Of a DNA stretch of 8,489 bases, positions 1 to 7,398 are shown one piece after another (within the stretch, counting starts at the first letter, position 1; each line of letters starts with the position of its first letter). Origin of the DNA: AC-52 sp044870295 (GTDB taxonomy: Bacteria > Actinomycetota > UBA4738); assembly GCA_044870295.1 (NCBI GenBank), contig JBIOYQ010000130.1, positions 1 through 8,489 on the forward strand. Reading direction: 5' to 3'. Position numbers and translations under genes: made by a program. Below the pieces are notes generated by a model. That model ran no database searches. It had not been told where the DNA came from and saw nothing but the letters and a program-made list of their open reading frames with translations.

Positions 1-249
1 GCGGAAGAGAGCGATCGATTCGGTTGGTCGCTGGCGGTGGCGCAGACATCCGGGAACTACAAAGCGATCCTGGCCGTGGGCGTGCCTCGCGAGGACGTGG
101 GTTCCTTGTCGAACGCAGGAGGGTCGAACGTGCTGTACTCGGGGAGTTCCGGGTTTCTAGCCGTCGACAACCAGTTCTGGAATCAGGACTCCCCCGACGT
201 GGGTAACACAGCCGAGGAGGGCGACCGGTTCGGAGAAGCAGTGGGTTGA
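1..249 (+). CDS. FG-GAP repeat (integrin alpha-like beta-propeller) protein, 3' end
   Basis: Frame 1 is open from the window edge to the TGA at 247-249, giving 82 visible residues. The start lies outside the window. Two copies of the FG-GAP boundary motif can be seen: AEESDRFGWSLAV at residues 1-13 and AEEGDRFGEAVG at the very end. Between them are GVPREDVG and a Ser/Gly-rich strand (SGSSGFLAV) leading to NQFWNQDSP, the usual layout of one FG-GAP blade of about 65-70 residues. Proteins of this family are normally secreted or surface beta-propellers and often bind calcium. Here the loop that is usually acidic (like DFNGDG) reads AQTSGNYKAI, so this blade has probably lost its calcium site. The protein ends just after starting another repeat. 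This may be natural closure of the propeller, because no frame after the stop continues the repeat. The function is unknown. Confidence 0.75.
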   Translation, partial: AEESDRFGWSLAVAQTSGNYKAILAVGVPREDVGSLSNAGGSNVLYSGSSGFLAVDNQFWNQDSPDVGNTAEEGDRFGEAVG

Positions 250-264
250 GAAGGAGATTCCTTC
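250..264 (+). terminator. Short hairpin just after the FG-GAP stop codon
   Basis: GAAGGA (250-255) and TCCTTC (259-264) form a perfect 6-base-pair stem around a 3-base loop, directly after the TGA at 247-249. No run of T follows, so this is not a standard intrinsic terminator. It may simply be a 3' end hairpin. Confidence 0.2.
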
Positions 265-349
265 ATCTCGCTGCTTCTGGTCGCGATCAGGCTCTTCACC
301 GGGATCGTGTGGACTATTGTGGGCCCTTACCCAGCACAAGGTGTCCACG

Positions 350-1360
350 TTGCATTCTTCCGCGAGCAGGCGCACCGCCCTCCTGACAGTAGCGCTACTC
401 CCTGGACTCCTATCCTTCGCGCCCGTGGGTGGGGACGTGGCCTTCGAGAACGGACACCCTTCCACGTGCTATCCCGTCGGGACGACGCCGCCGGCCCGAT
501 ACGGGATGGGAATCGCCTTCGATGCCCGGGAGCGGGAGGTCGTGCTCTTCGGCGGGGACGCGGACTTCTTCAACGGTCGTTTACGGGATACCTGGACATG
601 GGACGGAACCGCCTGGACGAAGGAACACCCTCCGGTCATTCCCTCCGCCCGCAAGAAGATGGGCATGGTCTACGACACCGCCCGGAGAGAGATCGTCCTG
701 TTCAGCGGAGAAGGTGCTCCGGCCGACACCTGGGCGTGGCGGGGGCACCAGTGGGTGCAAAAGCAACCGACCACCTCGCCCCCGAAGAGGGGCTATCACG
801 CCATGGCCTATGACATCGACACCCACCAGGCCCTCATGTTCGGCGGGTATGCTCAGACCTACCTGGGCGACGCGTGGACGTGGGATGGGAAGACATGGCG
901 TCCGGCGCTCCCGGGACCTTCAGCAAGGTCGCTGTCGGCTCTGGCCTACGATGCTGCCCGACGCGAGACGGTGCTCTTCGGAGGCCAGTTCGGCCCCGAT
1001 CTCGCCGACACGTGGACCTGGGACGGTAATTGGTCTAGGGAGCTCCCTGCTCGATCGCCGTCGGAAAGGCACGGCCATGCCATGGCCTACGACGCGATCC
1101 GTGGAGAGGTCGTCCTGTTCGGAGGATGGGCTGACGGGGCTACTGTGAACGACACGTGGACCTGGGACGGTGTGAACTGGACACGGGAAACTCCACCAAT
1201 CTCCCCGTCCCCCCGAGGGGGCTCGGGGATGGCATTCGATGCAGCGAACGGTGTGGTCGTGCTGTTCGGAGGGGAGGAACAGAACGGTTTGAACCTCGGT
1301 GACACATGGACGTGGGACGGAGATATGTGGACGCAGGTCTCGGTCCCCGTTTGCCGGTAG
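350..1360 (+). CDS. Exported six-bladed kelch-repeat beta-propeller protein
   Basis: Six repeats of about 47 residues fill the protein. Each has a hydrophobic strand ending in VLFGG or a variant, then a variable loop, then DTWTWDG-x-x-W, then a Pro/Ser-rich link; this is the kelch blade pattern. Blade 4 is one residue short in the last motif (DGNW). The frame is open from TTG 317, with other starts at GTG 341 and TTG 350. I chose TTG 350 because AAGGTG (338-343) lies 6 bases upstream and the resulting N-terminus (HSSASRRTALL, then a Leu-rich stretch) is a good signal peptide. SRRTALL resembles a Tat motif, but Sec export is equally possible. The only two cysteines lie just before blade 1 (HPSTCYPVG) and at the penultimate residue (VPVCR). 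The protein is likely extracytoplasmic. It follows the FG-GAP gene on the same strand after about 100 bases. Ligand and function are unknown, and a galactose-oxidase-like enzyme role is not supported. Confidence 0.8.
   Translation: MHSSASRRTALLTVALLPGLLSFAPVGGDVAFENGHPSTCYPVGTTPPARYGMGIAFDAREREVVLFGGDADFFNGRLRDTWTWDGTAWTKEHPPVIPSARKKMGMVYDTARREIVLFSGEGAPADTWAWRGHQWVQKQPTTSPPKRGYHAMAYDIDTHQALMFGGYAQTYLGDAWTWDGKTWRPALPGPSARSLSALAYDAARRETVLFGGQFGPDLADTWTWDGNWSRELPARSPSERHGHAMAYDAIRGEVVLFGGWADGATVNDTWTWDGVNWTRETPPISPSPRGGSGMAFDAANGVVVLFGGEEQNGLNLGDTWTWDGDMWTQVSVPVCR
1006..1171 (+). repeat. 22-base direct repeat inside adjacent kelch blades
   Basis: The same 22 bases occur at 1006-1027 and 1150-1171, 144 bases (48 codons) apart. 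They encode the DTWTWDG motif of blades 4 and 5. Blades 1, 3 and 6 have related but diverged versions. This fits growth of the propeller by blade duplication, or conversion between blades. Confidence 0.6.
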
Positions 1361-1589
1361 GGACTCTGCCGATCCGATCCGTTGACCGAAGGTTGGTCGG
1401 GCCTTGTAGGCATTGCTAGACGGGTCGGACGGCTCCGGGCCTGGGGACGGCCGGAGGGGTGTGCTTTCGGCCGTTTTCAGCATCGAATGGGCGCGATTCA
1501 CGTCGCTCTAGGTCGAATGCGCTTGGTAGAGCCCGCTGAAAGGCCGGTTCGAAAGACCGCTTGGCGTTGACGGCGGCTACACTTCGCTC
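1361..1589. other. Intergenic region, no gene seen
   Basis: These 229 bases lie between the kelch gene and the small membrane-protein gene. Open frames on either strand lack convincing protein character or a ribosome binding site. The segment near 1530-1558 has pieces resembling a tRNA D arm (GGTAGAGC) and T loop (GGTTCGAAA), but they are too close together to form a tRNA. The last bases hold the likely promoter of the next gene. Confidence 0.5.
1575..1583 (+). promoter_or_regulatory. Candidate -10 element for a leaderless GTG-start gene
   Basis: GGCTACACT contains the -10-like hexamer TACACT (1578-1583), exactly 6 bases before the GTG at 1590. That spacing puts the transcription start at or next to the start codon. 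No Shine-Dalgarno sequence is present and no clear -35 box is seen. It resembles the sequences upstream of tRNA-Asn, dgt and the DUF218 gene in this window. Confidence 0.4.
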
Positions 1590-2009
1590 GTGGCGAAGAT
1601 CGACTGGGATCTTTGGAGATTCTTCTCCGTTAGGTTCGGGCTCCCGATCCTGTTCCTTCTCGCCTCGGTCTGGTTCGCTGGGCGCGGGACCTGGAAAACC
1701 TGGCTTGGAGTCGTTCTGTTGACGATGGTTCTTTACAACGGCGCTATGGCGGCCGAATGGCATCAGTTTGACCAGGACGGCCGAGCGGTGTGTTTCGAAG
1801 GGCCGTGGCCGGAGTGTCTTGATGCGCCAGGGCGGGCAGCATTCGGTTTCCTCGCATTCACTTGGTTAGGAGGGAACCTCGTTCTCATCGCGACCCATGG
1901 TTGCGTAGCCCTGTCGAGACGATCGGATCGAGGCACCAGGATTGCGATTGTTACCGAGCCGCCACCCATGCCAGCACCACCGGCCTCGCCACCTCCCTTA
2001 TCGGCTTGA
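1590..2009 (+). CDS. Small membrane protein of unknown function
   Basis: This 139-residue protein is not recognised as a member of any family. It has hydrophobic segments at about residues 16-30, 37-54 and 83-107. Between the second and third is a polar loop with a cysteine pair (CFEGPWPEC, residues 68 and 76) that could form a disulphide if the loop is outside the cell. The tail after the last segment has several arginines (SRRSDRGTR), suggesting it is cytoplasmic, and ends in a Pro-rich stretch (EPPPMPAPPASPPP). The GRGTWK link between the first two segments is also positive, so the topology is not settled. The GTG start has no ribosome binding site but sits 6 bases after TACACT, consistent with a leaderless mRNA. 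It appears to be transcribed alone. Its hydrophobic pattern makes a real gene likely. Confidence 0.65.
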   Translation: MAKIDWDLWRFFSVRFGLPILFLLASVWFAGRGTWKTWLGVVLLTMVLYNGAMAAEWHQFDQDGRAVCFEGPWPECLDAPGRAAFGFLAFTWLGGNLVLIATHGCVALSRRSDRGTRIAIVTEPPPMPAPPASPPPLSA

Positions 2010-2142
2010 GTCGTCCGACTCTTCGACAACCTCGCCTTCGACCGTCCCGTCTAGCGAGGCCTGGGCCTGGTCGAGATTGGCGACGATTCGACTTAGCGAT
2101 CATCCTCTGCCAGGGCTCCATGCCATCGATCGAGAAGCGCAT
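1998..2142 (-). pseudogene. Possible decayed minus-strand gene, C-terminal remnant
   Basis: Two neighbouring minus-strand segments read like protein but lie in different frames. The first, from ATG at 2140-2142, begins MRFSIDGMEPWQRMIAKS. The second ends at the TAA at 1998-2000 and reads RIVANLDQAQASLDG, then TVEGEVVEESDDSSR. Both have third codon positions that are mostly G or C, and the second has an acidic tail typical of a real C-terminus. One extra base near 2085-2090 would account for the break. The segment overlaps the last 12 bases of the plus-strand membrane-protein gene. No family is recognised and no good ribosome binding site is seen. It could equally be chance in GC-rich DNA. Confidence 0.2.
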
Positions 2143-2324
2143 GGATTCGGTGGGCCTACCGAGCGAGCGGGTCGAGGATCGCCTGCGCTGCCTTACCCCC
2201 ACGGGGACCGACCCCGATGGTCTTCTCAAAGATTCTCATTGTTCTGCGGCCTGGTTGCGGCCTGAATGCCGCCGGTCCGCCGAGTCGTCGACGGAACACG
2301 GCCTCTGACGTGCGTTAATTGTCG
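2010..2324. other. Intergenic region before the tRNA genes, no convincing gene
   Basis: Apart from the possible remnant at 1998-2142, the open frames here are short, Arg- and Pro-rich and lack start signals, as expected for shadow frames. No integrase remnant, attachment-site repeat or clear T-rich terminator was seen downstream of the CAT tRNA. Confidence 0.45.
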
Positions 2325-2398
2325 TGGGGCGGGCTGGACTCGAACCAGCGACCGGCGGATTATGAGTCCGCTGCTCTGACCCACTGAGCTACCGCCCC
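2325..2398 (-). tRNA. tRNA with anticodon CAT: elongator Met, or Ile2
   Basis: The reverse complement folds as a complete 74-base tRNA with acceptor stem GGGGCGG/CCGCCCC, D stem GCTC/GAGC, anticodon stem GCGGA/TCCGC with loop CTCATAA, variable loop CGGTC, and T stem GCTGG/CCAGC with loop TTCGAGT. All stems pair fully. The discriminator base is A and no CCA is encoded (CGAC follows). The anticodon CAT is at 2362-2364. The first acceptor pair is G-C, so it is not a typical bacterial initiator tRNA. CAT can mean elongator Met, or Ile2 whose C34 is changed to lysidine by TilS. I favour Met but cannot exclude Ile2. Confidence 0.93.
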
Positions 2399-2409
2399 GA
2401 CCAGACGCA

Positions 2410-2415
2410 AGTCTA
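2410..2415 (-). promoter_or_regulatory. Candidate -10 box of the CAT tRNA gene
   Basis: On the minus strand TAGACT lies 11 bases before the mature tRNA 5' end, which would give a very short leader. No recognisable -35 box is present. The 70 bases between the two tRNA genes could also simply be part of one transcript starting upstream of tRNA-Asn. Confidence 0.25.
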
Positions 2416-2468
2416 CGAACACGGTAAGGCGGCGATCCAGCGGACGGAAGCTGCGAATGCAGTCTTTG

Positions 2469-2542
2469 CTCCGGGGCTGGGACTCGAACCCAGAACCTTG
2501 CGGTTAACAGCCGCCTGCTCTGCCGAATTGAGCTACCCCGGA
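2469..2542 (-). tRNA. tRNA-Asn (anticodon GTT)
   Basis: The reverse complement gives a 74-base tRNA with acceptor stem TCCGGGG/CCCCGGA, D stem GCTC/GAGC, anticodon loop CTGTTAA, variable loop AGGTT, and T stem CTGGG/CCCAG with loop TTCGAGT. The discriminator base is G, as usual for tRNA-Asn, and CCA is not encoded. The anticodon GTT is at 2506-2508. The outermost anticodon-stem pair (27-43) is a G/A mismatch; the other four pairs are normal. It lies 70 bases upstream of the CAT tRNA on the same strand. Confidence 0.95.
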
Positions 2543-2566
2543 AGGTGGGCCGAGAGACCGACGGCC

Positions 2567-2575
2567 AGTGTAGCA
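2567..2575 (-). promoter_or_regulatory. Extended -10 promoter of tRNA-Asn
   Basis: On the minus strand TGCTACACT combines the TG of an extended -10 element with the hexamer TACACT (2567-2572). It sits 24 bases before the mature 5' end, giving a leader of about 17 bases. The -35 position has no TTGACA-like sequence. The same TGCTAC core precedes dgt and the DUF218 gene. Confidence 0.45.
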
Positions 2576-2596
2576 GCGGCCTTCGGGCCCCCCGTT

Positions 2597-2602
2597 TAGG
2601 AT
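2597..2602 (+). promoter_or_regulatory. Weak candidate -10 box for the YtxH-like gene
   Basis: TAGGAT matches TANNNT and lies 49 bases before the ATG, leaving room for a leader that carries the ribosome binding site. No -35 box is evident. Confidence 0.22.
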
Positions 2603-2637
2603 CGGCACGCAGCGGCAACCATGAGAGGGCAACCACC

Positions 2638-2645
2638 GGAAGGAG
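2638..2645 (+). promoter_or_regulatory. Strong ribosome binding site of the YtxH-like gene
   Basis: GGAAGGAG is a near-perfect Shine-Dalgarno sequence 6 bases before ATG 2652 and fixes this start. It contrasts with the apparently leaderless genes nearby. Confidence 0.8.
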
Positions 2646-2651
2646 CTCGCC

Positions 2652-2963
2652 ATGGGTAGCAAGACCGGGTTCATCGTCGGGTTCGGAGCGGGATACGTCC
2701 TGGGGTCCAAGGCGGGGCGGCAGCGCTACGAGGACATCATGCGGTGGTACCGCCAGGTCACGGGATCACCCACCGTGCAGCGGGCCGCCGAACGCACAAA
2801 GGACGTCGCGTCCTCGGGAGCGAAGGCCGGACTCTCGGTCGTCCAGCAGAGCGTGGGGAAGGCCGGCTCGGCCGTCAAGAACCGGTTGCACAAGGACGGG
2901 TCGACCGACACCATGGCGGACCTCATGGAGGAAACGCGGCCCGGAGTCGACTACTCCGGCTGA
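2652..2963 (+). CDS. Small YtxH-like protein
   Basis: This 103-residue protein begins with a Gly-rich hydrophobic segment (residues 5-19, GFIVGFGAGYVLG) followed by SKAGRQRYEDIM. That Gly-rich-segment-then-AGRxRYE arrangement is seen in small actinobacterial proteins often labelled YtxH-like. The rest (about 40-85) is polar and probably helical (VQRAAERTKDVASSGAKAGL), with Val and Ala at helix-like spacing. The family is thought to be membrane-associated, and general YtxH proteins are linked to stress, but no function is established for this type. The start is fixed by a strong ribosome binding site. The gene stands alone on the plus strand between divergent tRNA-Asn and convergent rpoD, ending 6 bases from the rpoD stop codon. 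Confidence 0.8.
   Translation: MGSKTGFIVGFGAGYVLGSKAGRQRYEDIMRWYRQVTGSPTVQRAAERTKDVASSGAKAGLSVVQQSVGKAGSAVKNRLHKDGSTDTMADLMEETRPGVDYSG
2941..2959. terminator. Hairpin between the convergent YtxH-like gene and rpoD
   Basis: CCGGAGT (2941-2947) and ACTCCGG (2953-2959) form a perfect 7-base-pair stem with a 5-base loop, inside the last codons of the YtxH-like gene and 10 bases past the rpoD stop. It reads the same on both strands and could end both transcripts. There is no T run on either side, so it is not a classical intrinsic terminator. Confidence 0.3.
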
Positions 2964-2969
2964 GCGGCC

Positions 2970-4379
<1,410 letters not shown>

Positions 4380-4450
4380 ATCCCACAAGGATTGGTCGGT
4401 TGGTAGGGAAACAGTGTCCCAGATGAATGGCGAGTTGCCCCACCCAAATT

Positions 4451-4474
4451 CGGTGGTCTTTCACGGCTCCACCG
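4451..4474 (-). terminator. Hairpin between dnaG and rpoD
   Basis: On the minus strand CGGTGG (4474-4469) pairs perfectly with CCACCG (4456-4451) around a 12-base loop, starting 10 bases after the dnaG stop and followed by AATTT. The stem is moderate and the T run short, so it may be a partial terminator or an RNA processing site. In Escherichia coli the dnaG-rpoD junction also carries an RNA processing site, which makes this position plausible. No convincing separate promoter for rpoD was found in the rest of the gap. Confidence 0.35.
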
Positions 4475-4484
4475 TCAGAACCTC

Positions 4485-6332
4485 TCACAACGCCGACCCC
4501 ACGGCCTCGGAGGCCGCTCGGATCCGTCGCCGGTCTCCCTCCAGCTTGACGAATCGTTCGAAGAGCGCCCGGAACTCCTCTTCGTGCTTCTCGGGATTCA
4601 GCCGCTGGAGCTGCTTCTGCAGCTCGTCCGCCTGGCGCTTGAGGGCGAATTCCTGCAGGCGCAGGAACACCTGATCCGCGTACGCCGAGGTGGCCGGGGG
4701 AACCGTCTCCGGTGGCTCGACGGTGAGCGCGGCGACGAGCTTGCCCAGCTGATCTCCTCGGGCTCGATCGTGCGCCGCCGCGACCAAGGCGGACGGAGAG
4801 GCGCTCGTCCCGGCGCCGTCACGGATCAGCTCGAAGGCCGAGCGGTAGCTTGGGGTGGCGAAGTGATCCGACTGGATCTCGGAGAGGTGCGCCCCGCACA
4901 GCTCCGGCGTTTGCAGGAGCAGCTTGAGGGCCTCCCGCTCGATCTTCTGCGACGGAGGAACGCGACTGCGGGCGGCTCGCTCGGACTCGGGTGTCTCGTG
5001 GCCGGCGGATCCGATGGTGCGCTCGAGCTGCAACATCACGGAGACCTCGGGCTCCCCCACCTTTCCGGCCAGCACGCGGGCGTACTCGTCCCGCCGGACG
5101 GGATCGTCCAAACCGGCCACCAGGGCGAGCCCGGCTCGAATGGCCGCGGCCCGGTCCTCGATGCCGGAGAGGTCTCGTCCGCGGAGGGTCCGGTCGATCA
5201 TGTACTCGACCAGCGGCACCGCGGCCTCGGTGGCCGCTTCGAACTCGGCGCCGGCCTCCGAGCCTCGTGAGAGCACGAAGTCCGCCGGATCCTGCCCTTC
5301 CGGGAGGACCAAGACCTCGATGTTCACCGGGAACCGTTCGTGGAACTGGTAGGCCCGCTCGGCGGCGCGAGCTCCCGCCTCGTCCGAGTCGAAGGCCAGC
5401 ACCACCTCCGGGGCGAACCGGGCCAGCTGTCGGAGATGGTCCTCACCGAGGGCCGTCCCACAGGTGGCCACGGCGGTGGTGAGGCCGGCCTGAGCCAGGG
5501 CCACGACGTCGGTGTAGCCCTCCACCAGGAACGCCCGGCCGGTGCGGGTGATGTCGGCCTTGGCCCGGTTCAGGTTGTAGAGGAGGGTTCCTTTCCGGTA
5601 CACCGAGGTCTCCGGTGAGTTCACGTACTTGGCCGCGTTCGGAGGGGCGTTGGGTCCCGCCAGCAGTCGGCCGCCGAACCCGACCGCGTTGCCCGACAGA
5701 TCGTGGATGGGGAACATGACCCGCCCCCGAAAACGGTCGCGGAGGTTGCCGCGATCGTCCTTCGTCACCAGGCCGGCCTCGATCAACAGCTCGGGAGCGT
5801 AGGACTTCGTGAGGCGCTTCAACAGGAAGTCGGGGTATCCCGGCGCGTATCCGATGCCGAACCGCTCGACGCTGTCGTCGGTGATGCCGCGTTCGGCGAG
5901 ATAGGTTCGGGCCTCGGCCGCCTCCCGACCCTGCAGCAGGGTGCGCTGGAACAGGCGAGCCGCTTCCGCGATGGCCTTGTGGATCGTCGGTCGCCGCCCT
6001 GCCGCCCTCCGATCCATCGGGGACTGGCCCTCGTACCGAAGCGTGATCCCCGCCGCGGCCGCCAGCCGCTCCACGGACTCGGGGAACGTGAGGTTCTCGA
6101 CCTTCGTGAGGAAGGTGAAGACGTTTCCGCCCTCCCCACAGCCGAAGCAGTAGTACACCTGCTTGGACGGCGTCACGCCGAAGGAAGGTGTCTTCTCGGC
6201 GTGGAAGGGACACAGGCCGACCAACCGGTCCCCGCCGGCCTTCTTCAGCTGGAGGTAGCCGGAGATCACCGCCACGATGTCCGAACGCTCCCGCACGGCT
6301 TCGACGTCCTCGGGTCTGATCCGACCGGCCAC
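4485..6332 (-). CDS. dnaG: DNA primase
   Basis: DnaG makes the RNA primers for replication, acting with the DnaB helicase at the fork. The 615-residue protein has the full bacterial layout. The N-terminal CHC2 zinc-binding domain has C41, H44, C62 and C65 (CPFHAEKTPSF and YCFGCGEGG). The catalytic core includes RFRGRVMFPIHD (about 200-211) and GFGGR. The TOPRIM domain has E271 in LVEGYTDVVAL and D315/D317 in AFDSDEAG, the metal-binding acidic residues. The C-terminal part (about 465-610) is the likely DnaB-binding region, with a charged helix near the end (FALKRQADELQKQLQRL). Length is normal for the family. The GTG start is fixed by GGAAGGAG 6 bases upstream. The gene begins 21 bases after the dgt stop, so the two are almost certainly cotranscribed. 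Confidence 0.98.
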   Translation of the reverse strand: MAGRIRPEDVEAVRERSDIVAVISGYLQLKKAGGDRLVGLCPFHAEKTPSFGVTPSKQVYYCFGCGEGGNVFTFLTKVENLTFPESVERLAAAAGITLRYEGQSPMDRRAAGRRPTIHKAIAEAARLFQRTLLQGREAAEARTYLAERGITDDSVERFGIGYAPGYPDFLLKRLTKSYAPELLIEAGLVTKDDRGNLRDRFRGRVMFPIHDLSGNAVGFGGRLLAGPNAPPNAAKYVNSPETSVYRKGTLLYNLNRAKADITRTGRAFLVEGYTDVVALAQAGLTTAVATCGTALGEDHLRQLARFAPEVVLAFDSDEAGARAAERAYQFHERFPVNIEVLVLPEGQDPADFVLSRGSEAGAEFEAATEAAVPLVEYMIDRTLRGRDLSGIEDRAAAIRAGLALVAGLDDPVRRDEYARVLAGKVGEPEVSVMLQLERTIGSAGHETPESERAARSRVPPSQKIEREALKLLLQTPELCGAHLSEIQSDHFATPSYRSAFELIRDGAGTSASPSALVAAAHDRARGDQLGKLVAALTVEPPETVPPATSAYADQVFLRLQEFALKRQADELQKQLQRLNPEKHEEEFRALFERFVKLEGDRRRIRAASEAVGSAL

Positions 6333-6338
6333 GCCCTG

Positions 6339-6346
6339 CTCCTTCC
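6339..6346 (-). promoter_or_regulatory. Ribosome binding site of dnaG
   Basis: On the minus strand GGAAGGAG lies 6 bases before the GTG at 6330-6332 and decides that start. It sits in the short gap after the dgt stop codon, consistent with translation from a shared dgt-dnaG mRNA. Confidence 0.8.
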
Positions 6347-6353
6347 GTCGGCG

Positions 6354-7367
6354 CTACAGCAACCAGCCCTGGGGAAGGAAGAGCTGCTCGTAGGTGCGGA
6401 GCGCGAACCGGTCGGTCATCCCGGCGATGTAGTCGGCGATCTGGGTGGGGAGATCGCCGGGCACCGTACGGTATTCGGCCGGGACCGCTTCTGGGTGATC
6501 AAGGTAGTACGAGAACAGCGTCCTGACCAGGGCGACGGCCTTCTCCTGTTCGATCTGAGCCTCCGGACGCAGGTAGACGCCCTGGAAGAGGTAGTCACGG
6601 AGGGCGTCGAGCGCCTGGAGGACGGGTGGCGAGAGCTGGATCTGGTCGCTGCCCAAGCTGTGCTGCACCAGGTCGGTGATCATGGTGGTCACGCGGGCGT
6701 CGTTGTCCGCACCGAGCACCGAGGCAGCCGCCTCGGGCAAGTCGGTGGATTGCAGGAGCCCGGCCCGGACCGCGTCGTCGACGTCGTGATTGACGTACGC
6801 GATGCGGTCCGCGAAACGCACGATCTGTCCTTCGAGGGTCGCCGGGACGGGCATCGACCAGGGGTGGTTCACGATGCCGTCGCGGACCTCCCAGGTGAGA
6901 TTGAGGCCGCGTCCGTCGTTCTCGAGGTAGTCGACCACCCGGAGGCTCTGTTCGTTGTGACGGAAGGGTCGGCCCAGGAACGGGGACAGCGCCTCTTCGC
7001 CCAGATGGCCGAACGGGGTGTGGCCGAGATCGTGACCGAGGGCGACGGCCTCGGTCAGGTCTTCGTTCAGGCCGAGCGCCCTGGCAACGGTGCGGGCGAT
7101 CTCGGCCACCTCCAGGGTGTGTGTGAGGCGGACGCGATAGTGGTCGCCCTCGGGAGCCACGAAGACTTGCGTCTTGTGCTTCAGCCGGCGAAACGCCTTC
7201 GAATGCACGATCCGCTCGCGGTCCACCTGAAAGACCGTCCGAAGGGGGTCGGGCTCTTCCTGTCGCTCGCGGCCTTTGGATTCAGCAGCGAGGACCGCTC
7301 GCTCCGAGAGCACCTGGCGCTCGATCTGCTCGATGCCTTCGCGGATCGACGAGGTCAAAGGTGACAC
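6354..7367 (-). CDS. dgt: dNTP triphosphohydrolase (dGTPase-like HD-domain protein)
   Basis: This 337-residue HD-superfamily enzyme is predicted to split dNTPs into deoxynucleoside and triphosphate, helping to control nucleotide pools. The metal-binding set is complete: H83 in RLTHTLEV, H112-D113 in ALGHDLGHTPFGH, and D187 in RFADRIAYVNHDVDDA. The N-terminal motif SKAFRRLKHKTQVF and the HNEQSLR motif (137-143) are also typical of the dGTPase family. It is shorter than some actinobacterial relatives, closer to the compact dGTPase-like type, so its preference for dGTP over other dNTPs cannot be stated. The GTG start (7365-7367) has no ribosome binding site, but TACCCT lies 8 bases upstream, suggesting a leaderless mRNA. 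Alternative in-frame starts further in would remove part of the first helix. dnaG follows after 21 bases. Confidence 0.95.
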   Translation of the reverse strand: MSPLTSSIREGIEQIERQVLSERAVLAAESKGRERQEEPDPLRTVFQVDRERIVHSKAFRRLKHKTQVFVAPEGDHYRVRLTHTLEVAEIARTVARALGLNEDLTEAVALGHDLGHTPFGHLGEEALSPFLGRPFRHNEQSLRVVDYLENDGRGLNLTWEVRDGIVNHPWSMPVPATLEGQIVRFADRIAYVNHDVDDAVRAGLLQSTDLPEAAASVLGADNDARVTTMITDLVQHSLGSDQIQLSPPVLQALDALRDYLFQGVYLRPEAQIEQEKAVALVRTLFSYYLDHPEAVPAEYRTVPGDLPTQIADYIAGMTDRFALRTYEQLFLPQGWLL

Positions 7368-7375
7368 CGGCCGAC

Positions 7376-7384
7376 AGGGTAGCA
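7376..7384 (-). promoter_or_regulatory. Extended -10 element upstream of dgt
   Basis: On the minus strand TGCTACCCT ends 8 bases before the dgt GTG. The hexamer TACCCT fits TANNNT and carries the upstream TG of extended -10 promoters. It lies in the 31-base gap after the DUF218 gene and may let dgt-dnaG-rpoD be transcribed independently of that gene. Confidence 0.4.
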
Positions 7385-7398
7385 GCCGGGTGCTCGGG

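Noticed and set aside
1526..1565. tRNA-like pieces GGTAGAGC and GGTTCGAAA
   Set aside because: Only about 15 bases separate the D-arm-like and T-loop-like parts, so there is no room for an anticodon arm, and no acceptor stem pairs.
2010..2600. Genomic island or prophage boundary at the tRNA genes
   Set aside because: No integrase, no repeated tRNA 3' end and no change in base composition were seen. The neighbouring dgt-dnaG-rpoD genes are core chromosome.
2226..2636. Minus-strand frame spanning both tRNA genes, and the plus-strand reading VVGRAGLEPATGGL
   Set aside because: These are translations of tRNA sequence. Such peptides are a known source of false protein annotations.
4389..4450. 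rpoD promoter or operator, including the imperfect GGGA...TCCC inverted repeat at 4406-4420 and the TTGGT repeats at 4392-4404
   Set aside because: No -35/-10 pair with acceptable spacing was found. The repeats are only 4-5 bases long and easily due to chance.
5703..7364. Open plus-strand frame of 553 codons opposite dgt and dnaG
   Set aside because: It is antisense to two clearly recognised genes. Its apparent protein character comes from the codon bias of the opposite strand.
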